Positions 1-9,755 of a stretch of DNA of 14,617 bases are shown one piece after another. The notes under the pieces were generated by a model. The model saw only the letters and a program-made list of their open reading frames with translations. It ran no database searches and was not told where the DNA came from. Within the stretch, counting starts at the first letter, position 1; every line of letters starts with the position of its first letter. The position numbers and the translations under genes are program-made. Where the stretch lies: the NCBI GenBank assembly GCA_002751075.1, contig NAOQ01000269.1:54878-69494 (forward strand), given 5' to 3'. Origin of the DNA: Ichthyophonus hoferi. Its lineage: Eukaryota > Opisthokonta > Ichthyosporea > Ichthyophonida > Ichthyophonidae.

Positions 1-1099
1 TATATATATATATATTGCATTAGTGTAAACTTCGGAAAATTGCATAACAATTTCCATCAGTCCGTATTCTTTTCAATTTTAATAAAATAATGCCTAATCT
101 GTCCGTGAGTTTACAATGGTACAGGAAAGACCAGGTTGCAGCTGTTTTTTCCAATTTATTATATATCGGTTTTTCAATAATTAATCTTTTGAAATAAACT
201 TACTGCTTCCATAAACCTTTAATATTGGAGTTACAAGAATATAGCAATACTGTTATTATGATGCCACTCTAAAAAGAATAAATAATAGTGTCTACTGACT
301 TAGTTATAAAATACCTGTAGTAATATAATGAATTGTATAATTGTGAAATCACTAGAGTTATCAGGTTTAGGTATGGAACTGTGTTGATAAAGGTGCTGTA
401 TGTGCTTCCTGTTTACCATATGTATATGAGCTAGGCAACCATTTTTTAATCAGACATACCGCTGTTACGGTTCTAGAAGGGTACAACCAAATAGTACAAT
501 GAACAACTGCCATATAACTCACAACTCAATTCAAAGTAATTTTTCTTTTCAAAATGGATGAATTCAATATATGCAAGAAGTACATAATAGATATAGATAA
601 ATACAAGATCGACATTTAGTGATAGATTGATTCCAATGAATATAATAACTTTCAACTGCGGGTTTTTTACTATAAGCCATTAAATGCCATTAATAGATTC
701 CTCTGACTGTCTTTTACTTCAATAAAGTAAAAGCATTCAAATAGATTCACATAATGTGGAGTATAGCAAACTTCTCGTACCAAGATAGTGATGGTTACTA
801 GCCTCAGTTAAATAGAAAGATAAAATCCTGCATATATGTAAAATACTCAAGATAAAGAAAGCGTGAAAATTAAAAGGAATGGTCACTAAAGGAGGAAACC
901 GGATACAATTGCATCGCCTTAACGTAAATCACCAAAAGAAATGGAGTATATATATAGATATATGCAGGTAACACAAGGAGGTGCATATATATGGTATTAC
1001 GAAACTTATGCTCACTTATACTAATATTGGCATACAATAACTGTTTCTCTAGCCCAAAGTGCTCACACATCCTAGAGAATCAACGGCAACATAACAACA
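1..1099. other. Gene-free flank downstream of the Sec14-like gene
   Basis: This AT-rich stretch begins with a short TA dinucleotide run (1-16) at the window edge. The part nearest 1099 should hold the 3' UTR of the minus-strand Sec14-like gene. I could not pick out a convincing polyadenylation site. An AATAAA-type hexamer on the minus strand exists only far away, near 155-160. The short open frames here have no recognisable protein character. Confidence 0.6.
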
Positions 1100-3751
1100 C
1101 TAAGCTGCCGCAGCCTCGTTTTTTTGCTTAAACAGGGTTTCTTCCAGCCCCCAGTAGGTATCAAAATCATACTCGTAGGAGGTGTTGCCTCCATATTCCT
1201 TAGGTACAATGTCCATGTCAATCATGCTGGAAATCAGTTTGTGCTTTTGATGACCAGGCTTGGTGGTACCGCTGATAAAGAGAATCTTTGGGAGAAAGAA
1301 TAATAGATATGAGATAGTGGACAAAAGGTGCATGTACGATGTGTGTAGAAAAAAAGTAAAACAAAGAAAACGTAACCGAAACAACAATAAAAACATTAAG
1401 TTTTACATGTCTTCTGACAATAATGGCTGAACAGGGCATGAATGTAGTAATTAATTGCATATATATATAGTGTTTGTAGATATCTCAAATACTGTCTATA
1501 AAAATGAAAGAAGAGGAATAATGCAAAAATAAAACAGGCAGCAAGTAATAATAAAAAGAACTCTGCTGAAGGATAATCCATAATAAATAGCACAACAACC
1601 AAAGAGATCAAAAAGATGGCATATAATGAAGCAGAAAATAAAAATAGAAACAATATCACCCATATTTCTTATTTTTTATTCCCTAATATCAGAACATCAA
1701 AACCAAAAATATATAAACTATGCCTATAGGTATTGGTGCTTAAATCAGATAACTGGGATATAATAAATACATTAAGACCATATATATATATATATATATG
1801 AGTGTATATATATCTCACCTTCTTTTTAGTCTCAGGAGGCACGAATGGGCTCATAGCAGCGTAGGTCCATGAGAACAGTCTAGGTGCGTCGATGACAATA
1901 GCACAGGCTAGTCTTTCAGGGAAATGATCCATCAGAATAAAAAGAACCTCCTTGGATTGAGACATGGGTGGGGCATTATGCATGGAATAACCGTTGAAAT
2001 CTAACACCAATAGAAGTTTCTCTACTCCTTTGGTAGGATCCTGTAGTATTAGTTGGTGTAAGTGACATTGGTTTTAGGTAGGGAGAAGGGATAGCAAGAG
2101 GTGGCATAGTTGATAAAATGGAGGTCAGGTTAAACAACCGATAAGAACTGTTCTATATATAAGTACAAAGATAAAAAAGAGAGAAAAAACAACAAAAACA
2201 CAATAGAATGTATAATGTTGCTCTTTGGAGTATGGCATTGCTGCAGGTTAGTGATTTAACTGATATTACCTTTATTTGGGAATAGCCAGAGATGATGTAG
2301 GTGGAAAAATGGTAGTCACATTAAACAACGGAAAAGAGTTACGCTATATATATATATATATAAGAATGTAAGCATATAAGTAGGAAGATAAAGTAAAATT
2401 TCCAATAAGATATATAATATTTTCCTTTTGAATATACCATTTCTGTAGAGGCACACCCAGGTATTAGCATTAATTACTTTCTCTTACAAGGAGGTACGAA
2501 TCCTGACCTGTTTATTGAGACGAAACAAATACATAACACAGCACAACCCATAACACACACACACGTACCATGGAGCGAACACATCTCTCAATCATATAGA
2601 CAGTGTTTCTAGTTTGTTCTTCGTATGTCTTTGTGTTTTGCAGCCTAGGTCTCATCCATAAGATAGGTCTTCCTAGTTTATCTAGGCCGTGAACCACCAG
2701 CTTACCGGTGGCCATCTCTCGCGCCATGGGGCCACTGGGGTCCATATTCTCAACCTATATATATAAACCAGGTAATTAACAAATTAATAAATATGGTCTG
2801 GGTGAGGTCGGGATGAAAGGGAGAGAAAGGGAGAGGGGGAAGAGAGGTGGGAGAGAAGATATTATCTAATAAAAACCTTTAAAAATATCGCTGGTAAATC
2901 CTTGTTATGCATACACTTCCAGTAAGCCCCTGTATCCTATTCAACTATTTACCACGTGCTGCAATAAATACATGTTCCTTGAACATCACAAAAAGTGATA
3001 TCAAAATACAGTATCATATGTACTATGTTACCTGTGTGTATTTGTTTGCATGCTTCCTTTCCTGGCTTTGGGCTTCAAATACGTCATTGTCTAAGCATAA
3101 AATCTATACAACCCTATATGCGTGTGTGCGCATACACGCCTATATATATAGTTTCATATAGGTCTGACCTTATGTATATAGGAAAGAAGAAAATATAGTG
3201 AAGTACTAAGAAAAGATAATAGGCAAGTAAATAGGTAGGTGACTGTTAAAAATAAGAGTGAAGCCACGAGAGAGGCATTAAGGAATGGTTCCATAGAGCA
3301 AGGTAATGATCAAACATGTATAGTTTGTATACAAACCAGTTATATATATATATATATATGCATGTATGTTGAGTTTAATATTGCAAAATAATGAGTAAAA
3401 GTAGAGGAGCCGCGCCTACCCCATATGAATCCCTCCACTTGAGCGTAGCCAGGAGAAGTGCGTGTGATAACTTTAAATTCCATTCTCTAGCACGCAAATA
3501 CCTGCACAAACTGGTAAAGTATAGAGGAAAGATTAAAAACATATCTTGAGATTAATGACAATGGTGATTGCAATATTTTCATGTATATGTGTATATGGTA
3601 CATAAAGTTCGATATATTTTTTGTTAAAGAACATGCAGGGACTCTGTGGATGTATGCAAGTACTGGGGTAGGTTAATAAAAAAATAATACAAAACATATC
3701 TTCCAAGGTGTACCAAGGTATATATTAGTAACTAGTCAGAAGAAAAATAAA

Positions 3752-3785
<34 letters not shown>

Positions 3786-4250
3786 AAACCTACCAAGCAT
3801 CAGTACAGAACAATTTTTGTTTCTCTGTTAAGTTAGTATCTTCAAGAATAAGTGTGCGAAATTGAGCCTGAAGACCTTTTTCTTCTGCAGATGAAAGAGA
3901 TATTTACAACCTCATTATCCTTCTTTCCCCACTATAGTGTAATGGGTCTAGTAATACATTACAAGTATTATATTACACCAATGCTCTTTGTTCACTTGTT
4001 GTAGACTTATATAAACGACCTTAACATATTGTATATTAGATAAATATGCCAATATCCTCCATAATGTGCCCTAACAACGGCTCTCTTGGTTTATTTAGTT
4101 GTCACAGTACAATATTTCAAAACCAATACAATGCATACCTTCAGTAAGAGTATAAGAAGGTTTGAAGTTTTCATTACTCTCACGCTCACATATAGGTGGA
4201 GCCTCGAATAATAGTGTTTCACCGTCGTTTACCTTGGTCTCTTCCGCCAT
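1100..4250 (-). CDS. CRAL-TRIO (Sec14-like) lipid-binding protein, six exons, complete
   Basis: The exons on the minus strand are 4250-4139, 3884-3794, 3510-3420, 2754-2569, 2040-1819 and 1285-1100 (stop TAG). They join in frame, with phases 1, 2, 0, 0 and 0, to give 295 residues. Residues about 38-98 form a CRAL-TRIO N-terminal helical domain with the hallmark RYLRAREWN (71-79) and LKWRDSYG (91-98). Residues about 110-250 form the lipid-binding lobe, with LDKLGRPILWMRPR (122-135), LVLDFNGYSM (171-180), FPERLACAIVIDAPRLFSW (200-218) and SPFVPPETKKKI (224-235). An EYGG motif and an acidic/aromatic tail follow, and the end is an alanine run. Family members bind or exchange phosphoinositides and other hydrophobic ligands. 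The exact ligand cannot be read here. There is no signal peptide or membrane segment, so it is probably cytosolic. The ATG at 4250 has A at -3 and G at +4. The exon-3 start at 3510 was chosen because it restores the conserved DACLCRYLRAR segment. Confidence 0.93.
2091..2451. repeat. Diverged tandem duplication inside intron 4 of the Sec14-like gene
   Basis: Two copies lie side by side, at about 2091-2246 and 2282-2451. Both begin with ATAGC(A/C)AGAG, share ATGG..GTCA..TTAAACAAC and an internal TA-rich stretch, and end with CAATA..AT.TATAAT followed by a T(G/C)T(A/G)..G tail. By eye the first 73 bases align without gaps at about 70% identity. Length differences come mainly from the TA run in the second copy. 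Neither copy shows coding character. Confidence 0.65.
2755..3419 (-). other. Intron 3 of the Sec14-like gene
   Basis: This 665-bp intron has donor GTAGGC and acceptor TATATAG. Towards its 3' end it carries a purine-rich (plus strand) tract at 2810-2860, so the transcript is C/U-rich there. It also holds a TA run at 3340-3359 and a 20-bp near-palindrome centred on TGCGCA at 3120-3139. Nothing suggests a further exon: exons 3 and 4 join directly at a family-typical position. Confidence 0.8.
2810..2839 (+). other. Putative G-quadruplex-forming motif
   Basis: Four G-runs of at least three are separated by loops of 6, 7 and 3 bases: GGG at 2810-2812, 2819-2821 and 2829-2831, and GGGGG at 2835-2839. 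This fits the standard G3+N1-7 pattern. It lies on the template strand of the minus-strand Sec14-like gene, so the fold would concern DNA, not the pre-mRNA. It is conspicuous in otherwise very AT-rich DNA. Confidence 0.6.
3754..3783. repeat. AT dinucleotide microsatellite, about 15 units
   Basis: This is a pure AT/TA run starting about 10 bases inside intron 2 of the Sec14-like gene (donor GT at 3793-3792). Similar shorter runs lie at 1780-1799, 2345-2362, 3340-3359, 7228-7241 and 11026-11042, all in introns. Confidence 0.95.
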
Positions 4251-4257
4251 AATTATT

Positions 4258-4282
4258 TTACATAAAAACACAATACATACAT
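4258..4282 (-). promoter_or_regulatory. Upstream start codons, including a start-stop element, before the Sec14-like ORF
   Basis: On the minus strand three ATGs precede the main start at 4250. They lie at 4282, 4278 and 4263. The last is ATG directly followed by TAA (4263-4258), and the 4278 ATG runs in the same frame to that TAA. They matter only if the mRNA starts upstream of 4282. That is consistent with, but not proved by, the TATA-like box at 4321-4314. Confidence 0.35.
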
Positions 4283-4313
4283 TACAAGACACATCTGCGT
4301 GTTGTTAACACTG

Positions 4314-4321
4314 CTTATATA
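4314..4321 (-). promoter_or_regulatory. Candidate TATA box of the Sec14-like gene
   Basis: TATATAAG reads on the minus strand about 64-71 bases before the ATG at 4250. This would place transcription start near 4290 and leave a 5' leader of about 40 bases. TA-rich words are common in this DNA, so the match is weak evidence alone. Confidence 0.3.
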
Positions 4322-5290
4322 AAAATTAATTCCTGAGAACATCATGTGCCATAAGGAACCAATAGATAACCAGGATAGAGAGCTAGATAAAGTAATAAGA
4401 TTAAACATTAAAAATAGAAGCTATGGAAAGTTTAGAAAAAAATATTCGTGGTAATGGGAAATAAAAATGAAAAAATGTCGAAATTCAAAAAAAAATATAT
4501 ATATATATTCCTTAAAAATAATATATTAATATGTTTGAAATTATATATTAATTACAATTTGTGATTCAAAAAATATTGTAAATTTCAAAAAAAAAATAAC
4601 GCAATTGTCAGAATCTCACAGCCCTCTTTATAGTAATTGGCGAAAACAAAAGTTAAATAAAGTATAATATGTATACTGGAGGGTATTTGCAATATAATCA
4701 TTTGTATGTTAGGCAATTATTTTTAGAATTTCAGAATTTTTTTATCATACAACCTGCTTATGTAAAACCATATTGGCATGTATAAGTGTAGAGGTTTGAA
4801 TGTGATCAATGGATTTCTTATATTTGGGAAAACGATACATCTATATTTTTCACAAGAGTTACTCGTTAACCTTTTATTCTAAAATATAAAACAATCTCCA
4901 GCCAATACACAGCGCTCAACGTTTATCTAATCCAAACTGGAGAGATGCCCGGTGCAATGTCATCTAAAATATGACGTGTTTGCCTTTGAGTTATTCTGTT
5001 GGTGATCATAAATTTATTTGTTGAGATTACATTTTAACTATAAATACTAACGTATGAAGATGTGATCAGTTATGATCTCTCTGTGGCATGGTTTATATAG
5101 TCTAAAAAGGAGATAGAGGCAAGGCAGTTGCTCAAGTTAATGAAGATGAAAAAAAATAAAAAAAAGAGATCGCAAACGCACTAACATCAACTACTTCGAA
5201 TCTACGTAGTCATATTTTACATAAAACTATAGTCAATATTGACATCGTTTGATTAAAATACGTTGAATTATATATCTTAATACCTATATA

Positions 5291-5294
<4 letters not shown>

Positions 5295-5321
<27 letters not shown>
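5295..5321. repeat. TA dinucleotide microsatellite, about 13 units
   Basis: This is a pure alternating TA run in the spacer between PTAR1 and the Sec14-like gene. No gene-related role is visible. Confidence 0.95.
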
Positions 5322-5325
<4 letters not shown>

Positions 5326-5927
5326 GAGTGTCTAAAGGGGTTTCCAAAACTTATTTAGCAGATCGCAATAGACTTAGCCAAACACCTCATACACTTTTGC
5401 TTCTTGGAATCCTAACTGTTTCATTAACAATTATATTCGAAAGTAGATAGGAATGTGGGTAGAGAAACCACTCAAATCAATGAGCAACCAATCATTAATT
5501 CTAACAAACCGTTGATAATTTTCATCTATTCAAAAATTTATCAATGGTTAATACACTTTATGTAGCTATCATGCAATTATTTTAAAATAAATAATATAAA
5601 ATCACACTTTAATTTTTATTTATAACATTTAGTCGTATTTGATATTTTGAATTAAGCCTGTAGCTTTGATCATGACCAACTAATTAAAAGCAAGAACTCA
5701 TTACTAATAGAATTGAAACCTTCAAAAGATCCAAAAGTTCGTCTTTGTAATTTTTTTTTAAAAAAATAATTAAATGGAGCATATAAAAGTGCACATTATT
5801 AAGGGGAGACAAAGGCTACAAATGTAATGGAAAAAAAAAATGTTCAGAAAGCGTCTGACAGTCCATCCATTCTAAATATACTCATTGCATGATGTAGGCA
5901 CACTCAGGCTGATAAGCACGAGTGTTC

Positions 5928-8453
5928 CTATTCTTCATATCTACTGGCAAATGTATTTCCATCTGAGAGCAGGCGGTGGTGCATCCAACGCTTGTAAAGA
6001 CTCACGAGACGGACCTGTTCCTCAAGTCCATAGACATACTCATCATCCACACAGGCTTGCAGCACACTTAGGTCATGACTGATCCAATCTTGAACCAATG
6101 TGGAGCCACTGCTGTGTAGTTTATGAACACAATAGATAGAAGTGCACGTCAATAATTGGGTGGAAAAATATACACACATACATATGTGTCTGAACCTTAG
6201 TTATAGTGGAGTGCTCTAGAAAGTGCATACAACCTCTCATTGGTGCATTTAAGTAAATTAGTGGGCAAGTATGTGGGGATTGAAAGAAGGGAGAAACGTG
6301 TCTATTTGTATTTTTATATAGCATATTATGGGCTTATAGTCATTTATAACAAGTATATTTTCTTAATTCAACTGTGCAGGGAGGGTGCAGAAAGACGAAA
6401 GCAAATACATTGCCTTATTATTTGAAAAAAGACAATAGAAGGGTGAGAAAGGGCAGATAGACACTGAATAGGATGAAGAAAGTAATGAGGTAGGTGGTGC
6501 TACAATGGTAGCAACGAAGTAGTTGAGATTCACCTATCTGATAGGTTAATAGAAAGCAAGAACATGTTGTAAATATTTGTCTGATCAAATACATGCATCT
6601 TTATTGCAGTGTATACCAGATTAATGGCGCCTTCCCCTTATATATACATAAGATTTACATGTAGGTAAATTAAATAAAAATGTATCTAAACATAAAACAA
6701 TTCCGTACAAGTTGATAGAAAAAAAAAATAGGAACTACGAGAGCAAATAATGTCAAGAGAAGGTGTTGGACTTGAACATAGATCTTACGAAGAAAACGTA
6801 TGTTTATATCCACAAATATGATTGACAGAGAGAAATAGAGAGAAAAAAAAAGAAGGTCAAATAAGTAAGTAAAGGGAACATTGGACAATGATAAACATTA
6901 GGAGCATAGAAGGGTAGAGAAATAAAAGATACATGAAAAGAGATATGGAAATAAATGATGCAGCAAGTGTATGGTAAAAAATAGAATGAGAGCAAAACAA
7001 AACCAGAGTGTTATCAAATTTTTTTTTTTTTTTTAAGAACAGGAAAAGGGAGAGGGGCAGAAAAAAATACTGATAAAAATTTTAGACCAAAAAAAAAGAG
7101 TAAAGAAGACGTGTAAATAAATAGCTATAGATAGGGGGAAAGAAACATGGAGGATAAAAAAGAGTAAAGATAAAAAGGGAGAAAGAAAGATGAATAAAAG
7201 AGACCTGCGGAAAGCGAAAGGTGCGCAATATATATATATATGAAAAGCAAGTGCCACCTATATATGTAAAGAGAGGGAAGAAAGTGTAGGAAAAGCCTTA
7301 TATAGCAGACTAGAAGGTGGGGTAGGTGACTGAAAGGAGAAAGAAGAGACAAGGTTGCATATGAATGGTGTAGTAGATCAATCAGTCTGAAATTGTAAAA
7401 TGTAAAAGACACAATAATAATATACATTTAAAGCAACACTCACAGAAAGAAACTTTACCTGTGATCACTTAGTAATCTAAACCAACCATAGAAGACAATT
7501 CGCCTGTACGACCAAAGTGTTTCGTGGCCTGGGTAGGACTGTACACACTCGCTACTTCCTTGCACTTCCTGGTGCCACAATTGACACACTGCACAACTAC
7601 CAAGCCATGGGGGATCAATTTCGTCGGTATTAGTAGTAAGAGATTCAAATTTTAAAGACAAGGAACTATCCGAGGAAATACAATGTTGACTTTTAAGATC
7701 AATGTGTGAATGATTATGACTATTTTTCAACAAGCGCTCAAGGAGAAACTCTAAATAATGAGCCCCAGAGTGATCCGAAATATGTGTTTGCAGCCATTTT
7801 CGTGAAACTGAGAGTTCCTTCATATACAAAGACGAATCTGTATTGACATATTGTCTGATGATGGTTTGCCTATGGGACCAAGCAAAGTAATTACTCTTAT
7901 ATGCTTCAGCCATCTGTTGACACACGCCTACCTCCGAGGCAATCAAACCTTCCCACTTAGCGGAATTAACTAGCTGGTGTGAGGAAATATATCGAAGAAG
8001 CCACCGACGGTGTACCCATCCTGGCCCACACTTTGGATGTCTTGTGAAAACTAAGGTGACAAAAAGAAGTTCTTTGATAGAATTTATGGCTTCTATTTCA
8101 ACAAGTTTTTTGCGTATGTTCCAAGCGGTGTAATGATCTGCGTGAAGCAGAAGAAGAATTTTGGTGGCATCACTAAGAGTAATGATTTGTTCTTGAGAGA
8201 GAGAAGAATCTGCTTCATACACGTTGTAAATACTATAAATAATTTTTTGGGCAGCTGAGCCTAACGGTAGGACAGTCCAGGAAGGGATACCTAGTTTGTG
8301 CCCTTCTAGAAAAAAGAGTGAGCTACTTTGAATGAGGGAATCTTCGACATCTTGGCTCAGAATGATTCCTATTTCATCAATTAAGAGATCTTGAGAGATT
8401 ACATTTAAGAAATTATCATAAAGCAATTTCTTCTTGTTGCTGTCCAGACCCAT
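5928..8453 (-). CDS. PTAR1: PTAR1 homologue, prenyltransferase alpha-subunit-repeat protein, two exons, complete
   Basis: Exon 1 is 8453-7459 (995 nt, ends phase 2, donor GTAAAG). Exon 2 is 6111-5928, ending in TAG. Joined, they give 392 residues, close to the roughly 400 of human PTAR1. Tetratricopeptide-like prenyltransferase alpha repeats are visible at TAWNIRKKL (109-117), WVHRRWLLRY (146-155), FAWSHR (190-195), SDHSGAHY (226-233) and HETLWSYRR (310-318). The early IDEIGIIL (25-32) matches the family N-terminus. Residues about 245-300 are a low-conservation serine-rich insert, a region also variable in vertebrates. The C-terminal exon ends in a helix resembling the family's final RxxxxYRKW segment (here RLVSLYKRW). 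In mammals PTAR1 pairs with RabGGTB to form GGTase-III, which geranylgeranylates Ykt6 and FBXL2. The same role is inferred here. The ATG has A at -3 and G at +4. The gene is divergent from Rpt4. Confidence 0.93.
6112..7458 (-). other. Single 1347-bp intron of PTAR1, purine/pyrimidine-biased
   Basis: Donor GTAAAG and acceptor CTACACAG flank the longest intron of the window. Between about 6429 and 7340 the plus strand is strongly purine-rich, with GA runs and A-runs interrupted by a T15 at 7020-7034, so the pre-mRNA is U/C-rich. I looked for an extra exon. None was convincing, and the two flanking exons already join in frame to the expected length. Confidence 0.75.
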
Positions 8454-8552
8454 GTTTTTCTTTTTGTGCTAAATCTAGCAGAAAAGAATACAACAGGGAG
8501 TAGCTAGTGGTGTAGTAGTTGAAAAGAATAAAAACAAACCTGATAGAAAGTG

Positions 8553-8648
8553 ATTGGCTGCTATAATTAAGATTGCCTTCCATAAATAGAATATATATAT
8601 ACTTTATATTCTTAGTGATGGAATAATGGCTTGTAACGATCTGATTGG
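8553..8648 (-). promoter_or_regulatory. Two CCAAT boxes upstream of PTAR1
   Basis: The minus strand reads CCAATCA at 8557-8551 and at 8648-8642, both in the PTAR1 sense orientation, 91 bases apart and about 100 and 195 bases before the ATG. AGCCAATCA and GGCCAATCA both match the extended NF-Y core found in many eukaryotic promoters. Function is inferred. Confidence 0.4.
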
Positions 8649-9428
8649 CCCCTGTTCGATAATCAAACGCTAATTAAATCTAACTAGCATAAGCCCGTTG
8701 TCACTATCAATAACAAGTAGTAATACTACTAGGAAATGGTCTGCTAAGCGTAATGAAAGAGTTGGTTCTAACAGATATCATTACCAATGTTTTATATTGT
8801 AGTGTTAATAATTGAATTAAAATTCTATGCAGAAAAGGAGACTGAATTCTCACCTCACAAATGAAGATAAATATGTATGGATTAGATGTAGTCATGATTC
8901 AAGTCATAATATTAGCCTTAACTCGTAATGACACATATAACTACTATAATTACATTAATGACAATTTCAACTATGTTTATCGCATTTATGCATTTGTGCG
9001 TCAAACAAAGCTTGTAGTTTGCCTTTATACTCCAAATTGGATGATGTTTTACACCGGACTTCCTCAGATTGCAATGTAATTTTGCACGGGATAAGACATA
9101 AATTTGAATAATAATTTTAGAATGATTGCTATAGTTGTTCATATGATAAGTATTGTTGCAACACAATTTTTTTCTACCCATTTTCCACCTTCCATCTATC
9201 ATCTATTTGTTGCAGTAATATACACCTTTACAAGGTTAGTCGTTTTATATTTTCCAAAAACTAAAAAATACTAGATCGCTGGGCCTGTTAAGGGTACGTG
9301 TGCCTATATATGATAAGTATATTGTATTACACCTATATAAAGGGTGTGATTATACAATGACTGCTATTATTATGGTTGTGTCAACGCCGGATAAAATTTC
9401 TTAAGGATTTAGTATGAACGCCAATAAA

Positions 9429-9471
9429 TGTTATGATTGCGCCTTGGATCAAATTGTTATGATTGCGCCTT
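9429..9471. repeat. 17-bp direct repeat upstream of Rpt4
   Basis: TGTTATGATTGCGCCTT occurs at 9429-9445 and exactly again at 9455-9471, a period of 26 bases, about 285-330 bases before the Rpt4 ATG. It is relatively G/C-bearing for this spacer. It may be a paired transcription-factor site or a simple local duplication. Confidence 0.75.
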
Positions 9472-9755
9472 TGGCAGTTTCTAGTTCGTCGCGATTATAA
9501 TTTATTGTAATCTAAAGGGATCACTAATCATTCATTACCTTATTTATTTTAAGTAAGGATTATTGGTTTAATTTCTAGGTTACACGTCTTGTTTTCGGTT
9601 TTATAGAGGTGTTATATAGTAATATAACTTTCAGTTCTGTCATATTATAGCTGGGCTATTTTTTGGTAGTCTGGACCTGCTTTAGAATTACACAAGTTAA
9701 TTTGAAAAGGAGTTTATAATTCTTGAAATATATTTTTCCTTTCCCTGCCGAAAAA

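Larger units (their letters stand above)
4251..5927. other. Intergenic spacer between PTAR1 stop and Sec14-like gene start
   Basis: About 1.7 kb of AT-rich DNA separates two genes on the same (minus) strand. It should contain the PTAR1 3' UTR on its right and the Sec14-like promoter and 5' UTR on its left. I see oligo-A/T runs (for example about 4491-4500, 4588-4597 and 5749-5767) and a TA microsatellite near 5300. No open frame has recognisable protein features. Confidence 0.7.
8454..9755. other. Shared spacer between divergent PTAR1 and Rpt4 genes
   Basis: This 1.3 kb spacer must hold the 5' ends of both genes. It contains a pair of CCAAT motifs near PTAR1, a 17-bp direct repeat nearer Rpt4, and an imperfect inverted repeat enclosing TATATAAA at 9321-9358. 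The 13-base word ATATGATAAGTAT occurs twice (9141-9153 and 9308-9320). Near PTAR1, TATCAG/GTTTGT (about 8545-8534) and a CTAGATTTAG acceptor-like site could bound a short 5' UTR intron, but this is speculative. No protein-coding signal is seen. Confidence 0.65.

Noticed and set aside
3420-3501. Starting exon 3 of the Sec14-like gene at the downstream acceptor (TGCAG/GTATTT)
   Set aside because: It keeps the frame but deletes conserved residues before YLRAR. The acceptor nine bases upstream restores the family pattern, so it was used for the model.
4251-4292. In-frame N-terminal extension of the Sec14-like protein
   Set aside because: The frame is open upstream, but the upstream start would be GTG, not ATG. 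The ATG at 4250 has a strong context.
6804-7427. Hydrophobic minus-strand open frames that look like small membrane proteins
   Set aside because: They are Phe/Leu/Ser/Tyr-rich translations of the pyrimidine-rich intron strand and overlap each other in different frames.
6112-7458. Additional PTAR1 exon within the long intron
   Set aside because: Exons 1 and 2 join in phase to 392 residues, close to the family length. The intron holds only biased low-complexity DNA with no PPTA-like motif.
8640-8670. tRNA-like internal box near GTTCGATAATC
   Set aside because: No matching A box, acceptor stem or anticodon arm could be drawn around it.
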